Source: Hyphomicrobium sp. ghe19 (GTDB lineage Bacteria; Pseudomonadota; Alphaproteobacteria; Rhizobiales; Hyphomicrobiaceae). From it: a stretch of 64,000 nt of DNA. The stretch spans positions 248,001 to 312,000 of the forward strand of contig NZ_LR743509.1 in the NCBI RefSeq assembly GCF_902712875.1, read 5' to 3'. Under the pieces are notes generated by a model, which was given only the letters and a program-made list of their open reading frames with translations, ran no database searches and had not been told where the DNA came from. This document shows, one piece after another, positions 26,606 to 35,326 of this stretch. The position numbers were made by a program, and so were the translations under genes. How positions within the stretch are numbered: the stretch's first letter is position 1; each line of letters starts with the position of its first letter.

Positions 26606-27583
26606 CTATTTATCGACGCTCGTTGAAGCGCCGGGATCGGGAAGCCCATTCTCGATTGCGTCTTCGATGCTTGACGGTCCGGCGGACGCGGCGATGGCTT
26701 CCGGAACGACCCAAATGCGAAAGTTCTGCGTCGCAAGGCCGTTGTCGCAGAGAAGGGCCCCGCCTTCGCTCCGGCAGCTCGTGTCGGCCGGAACCGTATA
26801 GGCTCCAGCGGAAGCGCCGCGGCTTTCGCCGACCTCGATCACTTCGATGCGCGCGTCAGGATCGATTGAAACGGCGCGATAGACGCACGCTGATTTCCCG
26901 GCACAGGAATCCGCCGTCGATTCCTCCGTCGTCGACAATGCGACCGCCTGAGTGCGCGGCATGCTGACGGCAGGAGCTTCGATGCCGTTTGAAAGCCAGC
27001 AGCGATCGTCGATGCAAATAATCGGGTCGGGTTTGAAGCCGAGGGCCGCATCATTCGTGTCGAGCACAATCAGCACAGTGGCCGGCACTGAGCCGGGCTT
27101 CGGAGCCTCGGCGACAATCATCCGCTCGCTTTCCGGTTTCGTCGGGACAGCCGCAGCAACGGGCACAGGTGCAGGTTGTTTTTCGGGGGCCGGGGTAACA
27201 GCCGGCGGCGGCGCGGGAATGGGGGCCGCGGTGACTGGGGCAGCGGCGACAGGGAGCGCGGCGATTGGGGCAACGGGAGCGGTCGCAGCGGGCTCAGCGG
27301 CAACCTGCCGGGTGCGGGCTTCCTGCTTCAAGCGATTGGCCTCTTCGGCGCCCGCCCGGCTCAGCATGTCCGCTTCATAATCGGCGTCGGGCTTAGCCGC
27401 TGCCGGCGCCAGCTTCACGGATGGCTTCGACGCTGGTTTTGGTGCTGGCTTCGCGGCTGGTTCGTCGCTTGCACCGGAGAATTTCTGTGCAATCGCCTGT
27501 GCCGGATCGACGGAGTCGGCGTGAACGCCAAGCGCGGAGGTCATCACCGCCAATGTCGCCACAAAGAGCACTTTGATCGCCAT
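26606..27583 (-). CDS. Exported hypothetical protein with Pro/Ala-rich linker and six Cys (325 aa)
   Basis: A signal peptide (residues 1-22, ending GVHA) leads a long low-complexity region rich in Ala, Pro, Val and Lys (about 40-150), then a folded C-terminal domain. The domain carries three close Cys pairs: CIDDRC, CAGKSAC and CRSEGGALLC, likely disulfides in the periplasm. The linker suggests passage through peptidoglycan or flexible tethering. I do not recognise the domain. It is probably monocistronic, starting at ATG 27583. Confidence 0.75.
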   Translation of the reverse strand: MAIKVLFVATLAVMTSALGVHADSVDPAQAIAQKFSGASDEPAAKPAPKPASKPSVKLAPAAAKPDADYEADMLSRAGAEEANRLKQEARTRQVAAEPAATAPVAPIAALPVAAAPVTAAPIPAPPPAVTPAPEKQPAPVPVAAAVPTKPESERMIVAEAPKPGSVPATVLIVLDTNDAALGFKPDPIICIDDRCWLSNGIEAPAVSMPRTQAVALSTTEESTADSCAGKSACVYRAVSIDPDARIEVIEVGESRGASAGAYTVPADTSCRSEGGALLCDNGLATQNFRIWVVPEAIAASAGPSSIEDAIENGLPDPGASTSVDK

Positions 27584-27704
27584 GGGAAAGCTCGTGGTCC
27601 CGCTCGCATCGGCGCCCCCGACGGGTGCGCAACCGCTGACGTCTTTATCCTCTATTCTGGCGGAATGGCGGAAAACGTGTGACGGAACGCTAAAAAGCCG
27701 TTGG

Positions 27705-28568
27705 CTAAAGTCCCGCGATGGATTTCAGTCCTTCGACGTAGGTGGGATAGGCAAGTTTGACGCCGAGCTCCGCCTTCATGCGGGCGTTCGAGACCTTCTT
27801 GTTTTCGATATAGAAACTGCGCGCCGTGGACGACAGATCGGCATCGTCGGGATCGATTGCGGGCGGGCAGGGCAAGCCTAACAGTTCGGCGCCATAGGCG
27901 ATGACGTCCTGGGGCGGTGCTGGAAGGTCGTCCGTCACGTTGAAGATGTGCACGCCGGGCTGAAGATCGATGCTCGCTTCGACCGCGGTCGCGATATCCT
28001 CGACGTGGACGCGATTGGTGAGCTGACCTGGCTTGAATATGCGCCGTGCAGTGCCTGCTTTCAGTTGATCGATGGCGCTGCGACCAGGGCCATAAATTCC
28101 AGGCAGGCGATAGATGACGAGCGCTTTGCCGGATTTGCGCGCGAGTTCGATCCAACCGTTCTCAGCTTTGAGGCGACGCTGTCCACGGATGGTTCCGGGG
28201 CGCGTCTCCGTCGTTTCGTCCACCCAGCCGCCCGCTGCGTCGCCGTAGACCCCGACAGTCGAGAAGTATCCGATCCAGCGAACGGAAGGGCTGGCTGCAA
28301 TCGCATCGCCGTAGCATCGCAAGGCCGGATCGCCGTCAGCATCGGGGGGAATAGATAGGAGCACATGCGTCGCGCTTTGCAGTGCATCGGCGACGTCGTG
28401 CAGAGCTTCCCTCCCGTCGAAAAGGAAGGGCTCGAAGCCCTGCTCGACGAGGCGCTCAACTTTTTCGGCGTGTGCGGTCGTGCCGGCGACCGTCCAGCCT
28501 TCCTCTATTAGCCGCCGTCCGAGTTCGGTGGCGCAGTATCCCAGTCCGAAACAGAAGAGCCGGCTCAT
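27705..28568 (-). CDS. NAD(P)-dependent epimerase/dehydratase-like protein (YeeZ type)
   Basis: A 287-aa Rossmann protein beginning MSRLFCFGLGYCATELGRRL, a nucleotide-binding motif of the extended SDR type. STVGVYGDAAGGW and the downstream YRLPGIYGPGRS segment match the YeeZ-like group of atypical epimerases. The canonical YxxxK is not obvious. The start lies one base past the queG stop codon, so the two form an operon. Function unknown; link to queuosine is only positional. Confidence 0.82.
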   Translation of the reverse strand: MSRLFCFGLGYCATELGRRLIEEGWTVAGTTAHAEKVERLVEQGFEPFLFDGREALHDVADALQSATHVLLSIPPDADGDPALRCYGDAIAASPSVRWIGYFSTVGVYGDAAGGWVDETTETRPGTIRGQRRLKAENGWIELARKSGKALVIYRLPGIYGPGRSAIDQLKAGTARRIFKPGQLTNRVHVEDIATAVEASIDLQPGVHIFNVTDDLPAPPQDVIAYGAELLGLPCPPAIDPDDADLSSTARSFYIENKKVSNARMKAELGVKLAYPTYVEGLKSIAGL

Positions 28569-28569
28569 G

Positions 28570-29718
28570 CTAGCGGAGTTCCTCAATTGGCAAAGTCCAT
28601 TCGGCGGCGACTTCGGTGTCGTGCTCGCGAGCCTCGTAGCGCTTTCGCAGAGCATCGATCTCGGCGTCACTCGCGAGCCGGCGAGATGCCCAGATCGCCA
28701 TGGCGCGGACGAGTGCCGAGTTATCTTCCAGCAGGGGTTCGATAAGGGCAAGTAGCGATCGATCGCCCGAATTGCCGGAAGCGATCAGCGTATTGCGGAT
28801 GACGCGGTCGCGCCCCGTCCGTTTGATCGGTGTGCCCGCAAAGCGCGAGCGGAATGCTGCATCATCGAGTGCGAGCAATTCGGCAAGGGGAGGATTGTCC
28901 GTTTCGGGACGCGCGGCGTAGCGGATCTCGGTCGCGGCGCTCGCGAACTTATTCCATGGACAGACGGCGGCGCAGTCATCGCAACCGAACACGCGATTGC
29001 CGATCGGGCCGCGAAATTCGGGTGCGATATGGCCTTTGTGCTCGATCGTCAGGTAGGCGATGCAGCGCCGTGCATCGAGCTGGTAGGGCGCGGGAAAGGC
29101 GTTCGTCGGACAGACGTCGAGACATCGCCGGCACGAACCGCAATGGTCCTCGGTGCCCTCGTCGGGTTCGAGTTCGGCCGTCGTCAGTACGGCGCCGAGA
29201 AAGAGCCAGTTGCCGTGCTGGCGGGAAACCAGGATCGTGTGCTTGCCTTGCCAGCCGAGACCGGCTTTCGCGGCGAGCGGCTTTTCCATCAGCGGCGCGG
29301 TATCGACGAAGACTTTGACTTCGGCGCCAGATTGCTCGGAAAACGCACGCGCGAGCGACTTGATCTTTTTCTTCAGAACATCGTGGTAATCGCGGCCTTT
29401 GGCATAGACCGAAATCGCGGCATTCGATCGATCGTGAAGGGCGTCGAGTGGATCAGCGGGCGGCGCGTACGATTGTCCGAAGATGATGGCGCTCTTGGCG
29501 TCGGGCCACAATCGAAGCGGACCCGCGCGCCGATCGGCATGGGTTTCCATCCAGTCCATGTCGCCGTGGCGCTTCTCGCTCAGGAAGTGCGCGAGCCGAG
29601 CGGTCAGCTCCGTGTCGTCGGCCAAGCGCGCAATGCCGACAGCGTCGAGCCCAAGCTTCGCTGCTTCAGCGCGGATCATCCCGCCGAGAGCGGAACTGGA
29701 ATTTTGGGCTTCGGACAT
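28570..29718 (-). CDS. queG: Epoxyqueuosine reductase
   Basis: QueG performs the last step of queuosine synthesis, reducing epoxyqueuosine in tRNA with a cobalamin and two 4Fe-4S clusters. The 382-aa protein shows both cluster motifs: CGSCRRCLDVCP (about 192-203) and GCDDCAAVCPWN (about 248-259). A HEAT-like C-terminal part ends with DSLLALIEPLL-type helices. The downstream YeeZ-like gene follows by one base. Cobalamin need fits the BtuF-like gene elsewhere in the window, though unlinked. Confidence 0.96.
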   Translation of the reverse strand: MSEAQNSSSALGGMIRAEAAKLGLDAVGIARLADDTELTARLAHFLSEKRHGDMDWMETHADRRAGPLRLWPDAKSAIIFGQSYAPPADPLDALHDRSNAAISVYAKGRDYHDVLKKKIKSLARAFSEQSGAEVKVFVDTAPLMEKPLAAKAGLGWQGKHTILVSRQHGNWLFLGAVLTTAELEPDEGTEDHCGSCRRCLDVCPTNAFPAPYQLDARRCIAYLTIEHKGHIAPEFRGPIGNRVFGCDDCAAVCPWNKFASAATEIRYAARPETDNPPLAELLALDDAAFRSRFAGTPIKRTGRDRVIRNTLIASGNSGDRSLLALIEPLLEDNSALVRAMAIWASRRLASDAEIDALRKRYEAREHDTEVAAEWTLPIEELR

Positions 29719-29727
29719 ATGAGCGAT

Positions 29728-30432
29728 TTAGAAATCGAGGTCGGAATAGGCAAGAGGCGGCGCCGTTCCCGGAACGCGGTCGCCGAGCAGGGCTCGGAAT
29801 GACGGCCGGGATTTCATTCGCTGATACCAGACTTTGACTGTCGGATAGTCGTTCCACGGTATCTCGCCCAGGTAGTCTACGGTCGAAATTTGAGCTGCGG
29901 CAGCAAAATCGGCAAAGCTCAGCTCGTCGCCGCCGATCCAGCGCCGGGTGTCGGCAAGATAGCCCGTGTAGGAGAGATGATATTTAAGGTTAGCGCGAAC
30001 GGCACGCAGGACTCCCGGATCAGGTGCAACGGGGCCTGAGGGGCGCATCGAGCTGTAGACCTTCTCGATGAGAAGTTCTCTCGTCACCTCGCGATCGAAC
30101 TTGCCGTGATACCAGTCGATGAGGCGGCGGATCTCCGCGCGGTCCTCCCGGTTGCCCGGAATGAGCGGAGGGGGACCTGGCGCAATCGTCGTCGCGCTCG
30201 GCAGTACTTCTTCAGCGACGAATTCAGAGATCGAATACGCGCCGCACAGCGTCAGGCCGTTCTCGAACTCGAGGACCGGCATCTCGCCTGCGGGGTTCTT
30301 TGCAAGAAAGCTTTGGCGCCATTCCCAGGGATTTTCATCGAGAAGCTGAACTTCGACGGCGTATTCGGCAAGCGCCAATCGAATGGACCGAGATCGCGGG
30401 CATAGGCGGTACTGCGTAAGTCGCGGGGGCAT
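29728..30432 (-). CDS. Glutathione S-transferase family protein
   Basis: A 234-aa GST-like protein: an N-terminal thioredoxin-like domain (LTQYRLCPRSRSIRLAL near residue 5, and KNPAGEMPVLEF with the cis-Pro near 49) and a C-terminal helical domain with LSFADFAAAAQ. The substrate is unknown. It starts at ATG 30432 behind AGGA. It lies nine bases upstream of queG on the same strand, so it may head an operon with queG and the epimerase-like gene. Confidence 0.88.
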   Translation of the reverse strand: MPPRLTQYRLCPRSRSIRLALAEYAVEVQLLDENPWEWRQSFLAKNPAGEMPVLEFENGLTLCGAYSISEFVAEEVLPSATTIAPGPPPLIPGNREDRAEIRRLIDWYHGKFDREVTRELLIEKVYSSMRPSGPVAPDPGVLRAVRANLKYHLSYTGYLADTRRWIGGDELSFADFAAAAQISTVDYLGEIPWNDYPTVKVWYQRMKSRPSFRALLGDRVPGTAPPLAYSDLDF

Positions 30433-30569
30433 AGGATTCCTGTGCTGATGACGGCGGCACTATACACCCGCTGTCGTCGATTCGATGGCAACTCGGCTAA
30501 ACGACCTCTTTGGCATGGCCACAATTTCTGTTAACGCTCGGCCGCTTTCGAGCGCGCGAAGGAGCACTG

Positions 30570-31367
30570 ATGGAAACGTGGCAAGTCGTACTGCTCGGAC
30601 TGATCGAAGGCTTGACGGAATATCTACCCGTTTCCTCGACGGCGCACCTTCTTCTTACCGAGCAGCTCATGGGGGTCACCTCGGCAGGGCGCACCTTTGA
30701 GGTGCTGATCCAGCTCGGCGCAATTCTCGCTCTTCTCACCGTATATGCCGGCAAACTCTGGCACATCGCGCTCGATTTTCCGACCAACGCGACAACGCGA
30801 CGTTTCGTTTTTGCGGTGCTTGTCGCCTTCCTGCCGGCTGTCTTCATCGGCGTCATGGCGCATCGGATCATCAAGGAAGTTCTTTTTGAATCGCCGTTGA
30901 TCATGTGCACGGCGCTGGTTGTCGGCGGGATCATTCTGCTTGCCGTCGACCGGATCAAGTACAAGCCGCGGTTCACCAATGTGATGGACATTCCGCCGGC
31001 GACGGCCCTGATCATCGGCTTTGCGCAATGTCTTGCCATGATCCCGGGAGTATCGCGGTCCGGTTCGACGATCGTCTCGGCGGTGCTGCTCGGCGCCGAC
31101 AAGCGTACGGCTGCGGAATTCTCGTTTTTTCTGGCGATGCCGACGATGACCGGTGCGTTCGCCTACGATCTTTACAAGAACTGGTCGATTTTAACGCCTG
31201 ACGACGTGAGCCACATCGTGCTCGGATTTATCGCAGCGTTCGTCACCGGCGTGATCGTAGTTCGCTACATGCTCGATTTCATATCGCGGCGCGGGCTATC
31301 GTTCTTCGGGTGGTGGCGGTTGCTGGTCGGCGGCATCGGACTGGGCGTGATCGCAGTCCTGCACTGA
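30570..31367 (+). CDS. uppP: Undecaprenyl-diphosphatase (BacA/UppP)
   Basis: A 265-aa membrane enzyme that dephosphorylates undecaprenyl pyrophosphate to recycle the lipid carrier for peptidoglycan and LPS sugars. The active-site sequences are present: [15 protein letters not shown] (about residues 12-26) and PGVSRSGST (about 159-167). Start at ATG 30570 behind AAGGAG, spacing 6; the open frame extends upstream without support. It converges with ptsN. Confidence 0.96.
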   Translation: METWQVVLLGLIEGLTEYLPVSSTAHLLLTEQLMGVTSAGRTFEVLIQLGAILALLTVYAGKLWHIALDFPTNATTRRFVFAVLVAFLPAVFIGVMAHRIIKEVLFESPLIMCTALVVGGIILLAVDRIKYKPRFTNVMDIPPATALIIGFAQCLAMIPGVSRSGSTIVSAVLLGADKRTAAEFSFFLAMPTMTGAFAYDLYKNWSILTPDDVSHIVLGFIAAFVTGVIVVRYMLDFISRRGLSFFGWWRLLVGGIGLGVIAVLH

Positions 31368-31418
31368 CGCTTTTAAATTGCGTTCGGCGACTCGCGTTCC
31401 GGCCGCCGAGCGCGTGCG

Positions 31419-31883
31419 TTAGGCGGCGTGTGACGTCAGGGGCTTCGTGAGGACGGTCCGGAGTCCTTCGACGTCCTTGGCGCTCCGCAGGCCTTCAAGG
31501 GTCGCCGGATCGCGGACGAGCCGGGAAATGCGCGCGAGTGCCTTTAGATGGTCGGCGCCTGCGTGCTCGGGGGCCAACAGGAAGAACAGAAGATCGACGG
31601 GCTCACCGTCGTGGCTTTCGAATGCAATCGGACGCTCGAGACGCGCAAAGAGGCACGTGATCTTTTTCACGGTCGGCAGTTTGACGTGCGGGATCGCAAT
31701 CCCACGGCCGAGGCTCGTTGAACTCAGTCTCTCCCTTTGGAGGAGAGCCGCATAGATGTCGGCCGCGGAGGCGCCGGTCAGCGCTTCCGCCTTTTGTGCG
31801 AGGATGTGAAGCGCCTGCTTCTTATCTTCAGCCTCGAGACGCGGAACAATCGCGTCAGTGGCCAGCATGTCTTCGATATTCAT
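31419..31883 (-). CDS. ptsN: Nitrogen PTS enzyme IIA (PtsN)
   Basis: A 154-aa EIIA-Ntr protein with the phosphorylated His66 in GIAIPHVKL. PtsN takes phosphate from the PTS-Ntr chain and regulates potassium uptake and nitrogen and carbon functions. It lies at the end of the rnd-lptCA-lptB-rpoN-hpf-ptsN cluster, in the conserved order. Start ATG 31883 behind GGAG. Confidence 0.96.
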   Translation of the reverse strand: MNIEDMLATDAIVPRLEAEDKKQALHILAQKAEALTGASAADIYAALLQRERLSSTSLGRGIAIPHVKLPTVKKITCLFARLERPIAFESHDGEPVDLLFFLLAPEHAGADHLKALARISRLVRDPATLEGLRSAKDVEGLRTVLTKPLTSHAA

Positions 31884-31979
31884 TCAGGCTCCATCCACAA
31901 TGATATGGCCGTCAATGTGGCCTACCGGGCCAATATGTACGGCATACACACTGCATTGATTAAAATAAATAAACCGCCC

Positions 31980-32600
31980 TCAATCTACATGATCCGGCGG
32001 CAAGGCACCGTTCGCCTTCGTCGCCAAAGGCAGATCGGCGTCGATCCACCCAATGTGCCCGTCAGTACGCCGATAAACGACGTTTAATCCCCCGTGGGCA
32101 GCGTTCCTGAAAATCATGAAGGACGCTTCCGACAGGTCGAGCTTCAATACAGCTTCGCTCACCGTCATATGGCCGATGTTCCGCTGGCCTTCGGCGATGA
32201 TAAGCGGATTCGCGCCGTCCTGCTCCGGCTCATCCTCATCGCTCAGGCTGACTACATAATCCCGCGCCTCGATGTCGACCCTGCGGCGCGCTGCAGCAGC
32301 GGGGGATGTATGGTGCTTAATGCGGCTCTTATACCGCCGGACGCGCGTCTCCAGGCGGTGGGCTGCGGCATCGACGGCACTATAGGCGTCGCCGCCTTCG
32401 CCGTGCGCTTCGAGCAGAAGACCGCTCGAGAAATGGACCGTGCAAGACGTTTTGAAGACTTCACGCTCGCGTTCCAAACGGATGTGGCCGTCTACTTCGC
32501 GCGCCAGAAATTTCTGGAGAACACCGCGAATTTTGTCGCCAGCGTAGGTCTGGAAGGCGTCGCCGATTTCGAGATTTTTACCGGTGATTTGGAGGGTCAT
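31980..32600 (-). CDS. hpf: Ribosome hibernation promoting factor, long form
   Basis: A 206-aa HPF: an N-terminal S30AE domain (MTLQITGKNLEIGDAFQTYA) and a C-terminal dimerisation domain (ASFMIFRNAAHGGLNVVYRR) after a linker. Long HPF pairs 70S ribosomes into inactive 100S particles in stationary phase. I start at ATG 32600; the open frame extends 53 codons upstream, but the S30AE domain begins here. It is 96 bases before ptsN and 223 bases after rpoN, so it may have its own promoter. Confidence 0.96.
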   Translation of the reverse strand: MTLQITGKNLEIGDAFQTYAGDKIRGVLQKFLAREVDGHIRLEREREVFKTSCTVHFSSGLLLEAHGEGGDAYSAVDAAAHRLETRVRRYKSRIKHHTSPAAAARRRVDIEARDYVVSLSDEDEPEQDGANPLIIAEGQRNIGHMTVSEAVLKLDLSEASFMIFRNAAHGGLNVVYRRTDGHIGWIDADLPLATKANGALPPDHVD

Positions 32601-32823
32601 GAAAATGCCTGTTCTGCACTTACCGAGGCTGAGTTTGCCGTTACCGAGCGTATTGCTCCGAGGTTCCGACCTGCCTTTCTTTGACCTCGGGAGCGTGTGA
32701 CCGACACCAACCCAGGCTCTTGATGAATAAGAGTTAGGCTCCCCGCTGGGCCCTGTCAAATCACGCTTTGAACTCGAATGTTACGGAAATATTTCGAATG
32801 TTCAGTGGGTTAGGCCGCGCGTT

Positions 32824-34353
32824 TCACGCGAAGTCGCCCAGACGTTCAACGAGTTTCTTGTCGCGACGGCGCTGCACGGACGAGGGAATGCGCATGGCCT
32901 CGCGATATTTTGCGACCGTCCGCCGCGCGATCTCGATGCCCTCGCCCCGCAAGCGGTCGACGAGCTGATCGTCTGAGAGCACATCGTCGGCGCTTTCGGC
33001 GTCGATCAGCTGCTTGATCCTGTGACGGACCGATTCAGACGAGTGAGCTTCGCCGTCGGCAGCCGAGGCGATGGCTGATGTGAAGAAGTACTTTAGCTCG
33101 AAGATGCCCCTCGGCGTCGCGATGTACTTGTTCGACGTCACGCGCGAGACGGTCGACTCGTGCATGGAGATGGCGTCGGCGATGACCTTCAGGTTGAGCG
33201 GCCGCAGATACTGGACGCCGTACATGAAGAAGCTGTCTTGCTGGCGCACGATTTGCTCGGCGACCTTGAGGATCGTGCGCGCGCGCTGATCCAAGCTCTT
33301 CACGAGCCAATTGGCCGTCTGCAGACAATCGAAGATATAGCCCTTGTCGCGCTCGTTGGTCGTCGTTTTTGCGATGCGCGTGTAATACGAGCGATTGACC
33401 AGAACGCGCGGCAGAGTGTCGCTATTCAGTTCGACGTGCCAGCCGCCGTCGGCGGCCGCGCGCACGATGACGTCCGGCACGACCGGCTGAAGCTGGACAG
33501 AACCGAATTTGAGGCCGGGTTTCGGGTTGAGCCGTTTGATCTCGCGGATCATATCGGCGAGTTCGTCCATATCGATGCCGATCGCCCTTTTCAGGGCTGG
33601 GATATTACGGCTGGCAAGCAGATCGAGGTTGGCCAGGAGCTGCGCCATCAATGGATCGTAGCGATTTTGCTCTTTGAGCTGGAGCGCGAGGCACTCGGCG
33701 AGTGACCGGGCGAAGATACCGGGCGGATCGAACGTCTGCAGTTTGCCTAGTACGCTTTCGACTAATTCTAGCGGTGCGCCAAGGCGCTGCGAGAGCGCCT
33801 CGAGGTCTGCCGGGATGTAGCCCGCTTCGTCGACGAGATCGATCAGGTATTGGCCGATCAACCGCTCGACGGGATCGTTAACGGTCAACGGCAATTGAGC
33901 GCTCAAGTGATCCCTGAGCGAAACCTGATTGGCGACGTAATCCTCAAGGTCGTTATCGCCGTCGCCGCCGTTATGCATGCGTTGGGAGACGTTGGCCCAG
34001 CTCATGCCCGTCTGGGGCGCCGCAGACGAGCCCGGTTCGCCTGTTCCCGGCTCCTGGAAGACGTTGCCGAAATCGACATCAAGGCCGCCGGTATGGTCGC
34101 TAACGGGCTCTCTAAGATCGAGCCAGCGGTCGTCGGCGGCGCGTTCTTCTGCGCGTTCAAGCACAGCATCGTCGGCCGGCTTGGCGTTGGCGGGGTCGTC
34201 ACGCTCGAGCAGGGGATTGCGTTCGAGCTCAGAGTCGACGAATTCGGTCAGTTCGAGATTGGACAGCTGAAGTAGACGGATCGCCTGCTGCAGCTGCGGC
34301 GTCATTACCAGCTGCTGGCCTTGTCTCAGCTCTAATTTTGCTGAAAGCGCCAT
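32824..34353 (-). CDS. rpoN: RNA polymerase sigma-54 factor
   Basis: A 509-aa RpoN that directs transcription from -24/-12 promoters with bEBP activators. Diagnostic are the Gln/Leu-rich N-terminal activator region (LELRQGQQLVMTPQLQQAIR), an acidic region II and the RpoN box near the end (ARRTVAKYRE). The promoter-contacting helix-turn-helix precedes it. It is the partner of PtsN-linked nitrogen control and follows lptB by 46 bases. Confidence 0.98.
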   Translation of the reverse strand: MALSAKLELRQGQQLVMTPQLQQAIRLLQLSNLELTEFVDSELERNPLLERDDPANAKPADDAVLERAEERAADDRWLDLREPVSDHTGGLDVDFGNVFQEPGTGEPGSSAAPQTGMSWANVSQRMHNGGDGDNDLEDYVANQVSLRDHLSAQLPLTVNDPVERLIGQYLIDLVDEAGYIPADLEALSQRLGAPLELVESVLGKLQTFDPPGIFARSLAECLALQLKEQNRYDPLMAQLLANLDLLASRNIPALKRAIGIDMDELADMIREIKRLNPKPGLKFGSVQLQPVVPDVIVRAAADGGWHVELNSDTLPRVLVNRSYYTRIAKTTTNERDKGYIFDCLQTANWLVKSLDQRARTILKVAEQIVRQQDSFFMYGVQYLRPLNLKVIADAISMHESTVSRVTSNKYIATPRGIFELKYFFTSAIASAADGEAHSSESVRHRIKQLIDAESADDVLSDDQLVDRLRGEGIEIARRTVAKYREAMRIPSSVQRRRDKKLVERLGDFA

Positions 34354-34399
34354 GCGCTAATCCGTTGCTCCGTTTCGATAAAATCGGAGCCACTTATAC

Positions 34400-35260
34400 T
34401 CATCGCGCGTTAACGAACATATCGCCAAGGTAGACCCGCCGCACGTCTTCATTCGATATGATTTCAGAAGGCTTGCCCTGTGTCAGAACTTGACCATCGT
34501 AAATAATATAAGCGCGATCAATTAGGCTTAAAGTTTCACGAACGTTATGGTCGGTGATCAACACACCAATACCGCGTTCGGTCAAGTGGCGCACCAGTTG
34601 CTGGATGTCGCCGACGGCGATCGGGTCGATACCGGCGAACGGTTCGTCCAGCAACATGAACGACGGCCGAGAGGCGAGGGCGCGGGCAATTTCACAGCGC
34701 CGCCGTTCACCGCCCGAGAGCGCCATCGCCGCCGACTTTCTCAGCCGAGTGATGGAAAATTCCTCTAGCAGGCTGTCGAGCTGCTCTTTGCGCGCCTGCC
34801 GGTTAGGCTCGATCAGCTCGAGGACGGCCATGATGTTCTGCTCGACCGTCAATCCGCGAAAGATCGATGCTTCCTGCGGAAGATAACCGACGCCAAGGCG
34901 GGCCCGCTGATACATCGGTAGTTTGGTCACGTCCTCGCCGTCGATCGTGATGCGGCCCTCGTCGGCAGCGACGAGGCCGGTGATCATGTAGAAGACGGTG
35001 GTTTTGCCTGCGCCGTTCGGACCGAGCAGGCCGACGGATTCGCCGCGTCCGACCGCCAGGTTCACGCCTTTGACGACCATCCGCTTGCGGTAAGATTTCT
35101 TCACATCGAAGGCGGTCAGCCAACCGTCCGCGCCGATTGCGTGCGGGTCGTCGGAGGCTACAGCCGCGCGATTAGCGCTGACGCCGTTCGTGTGTTCGCT
35201 CGCGCCGTTCGCGGTCGAAACTTTCTTCGATCGCAGGCGAATTGGTAAAGCCTTAAACAC
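34400..35260 (-). CDS. lptB: LPS export ABC transporter ATPase LptB
   Basis: A 286-aa ATPase of the LptB2FG complex that extracts LPS from the inner membrane. Walker A GPNGAGKTT (80-88), signature LSGGERRR and Walker B MLLDEPFAGID are present, as is the LptB N-terminal type KKSYRKRMVVKGVNL. It has about 48 extra N-terminal residues before the ATPase domain; the GTG start at 35260 follows GAGG, so they appear real, though an internal start is possible. It follows the LptC-LptA fusion by 66 bases. Confidence 0.96.
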   Translation of the reverse strand: MFKALPIRLRSKKVSTANGASEHTNGVSANRAAVASDDPHAIGADGWLTAFDVKKSYRKRMVVKGVNLAVGRGESVGLLGPNGAGKTTVFYMITGLVAADEGRITIDGEDVTKLPMYQRARLGVGYLPQEASIFRGLTVEQNIMAVLELIEPNRQARKEQLDSLLEEFSITRLRKSAAMALSGGERRRCEIARALASRPSFMLLDEPFAGIDPIAVGDIQQLVRHLTERGIGVLITDHNVRETLSLIDRAYIIYDGQVLTQGKPSEIISNEDVRRVYLGDMFVNAR

Positions 35261-35326
35261 CCGATACCTCGCAGCCCTTCGTGCATTGTCGCCGCGGTTT
35301 GAAATGTGTCCAAGCCGGCCGCAACG

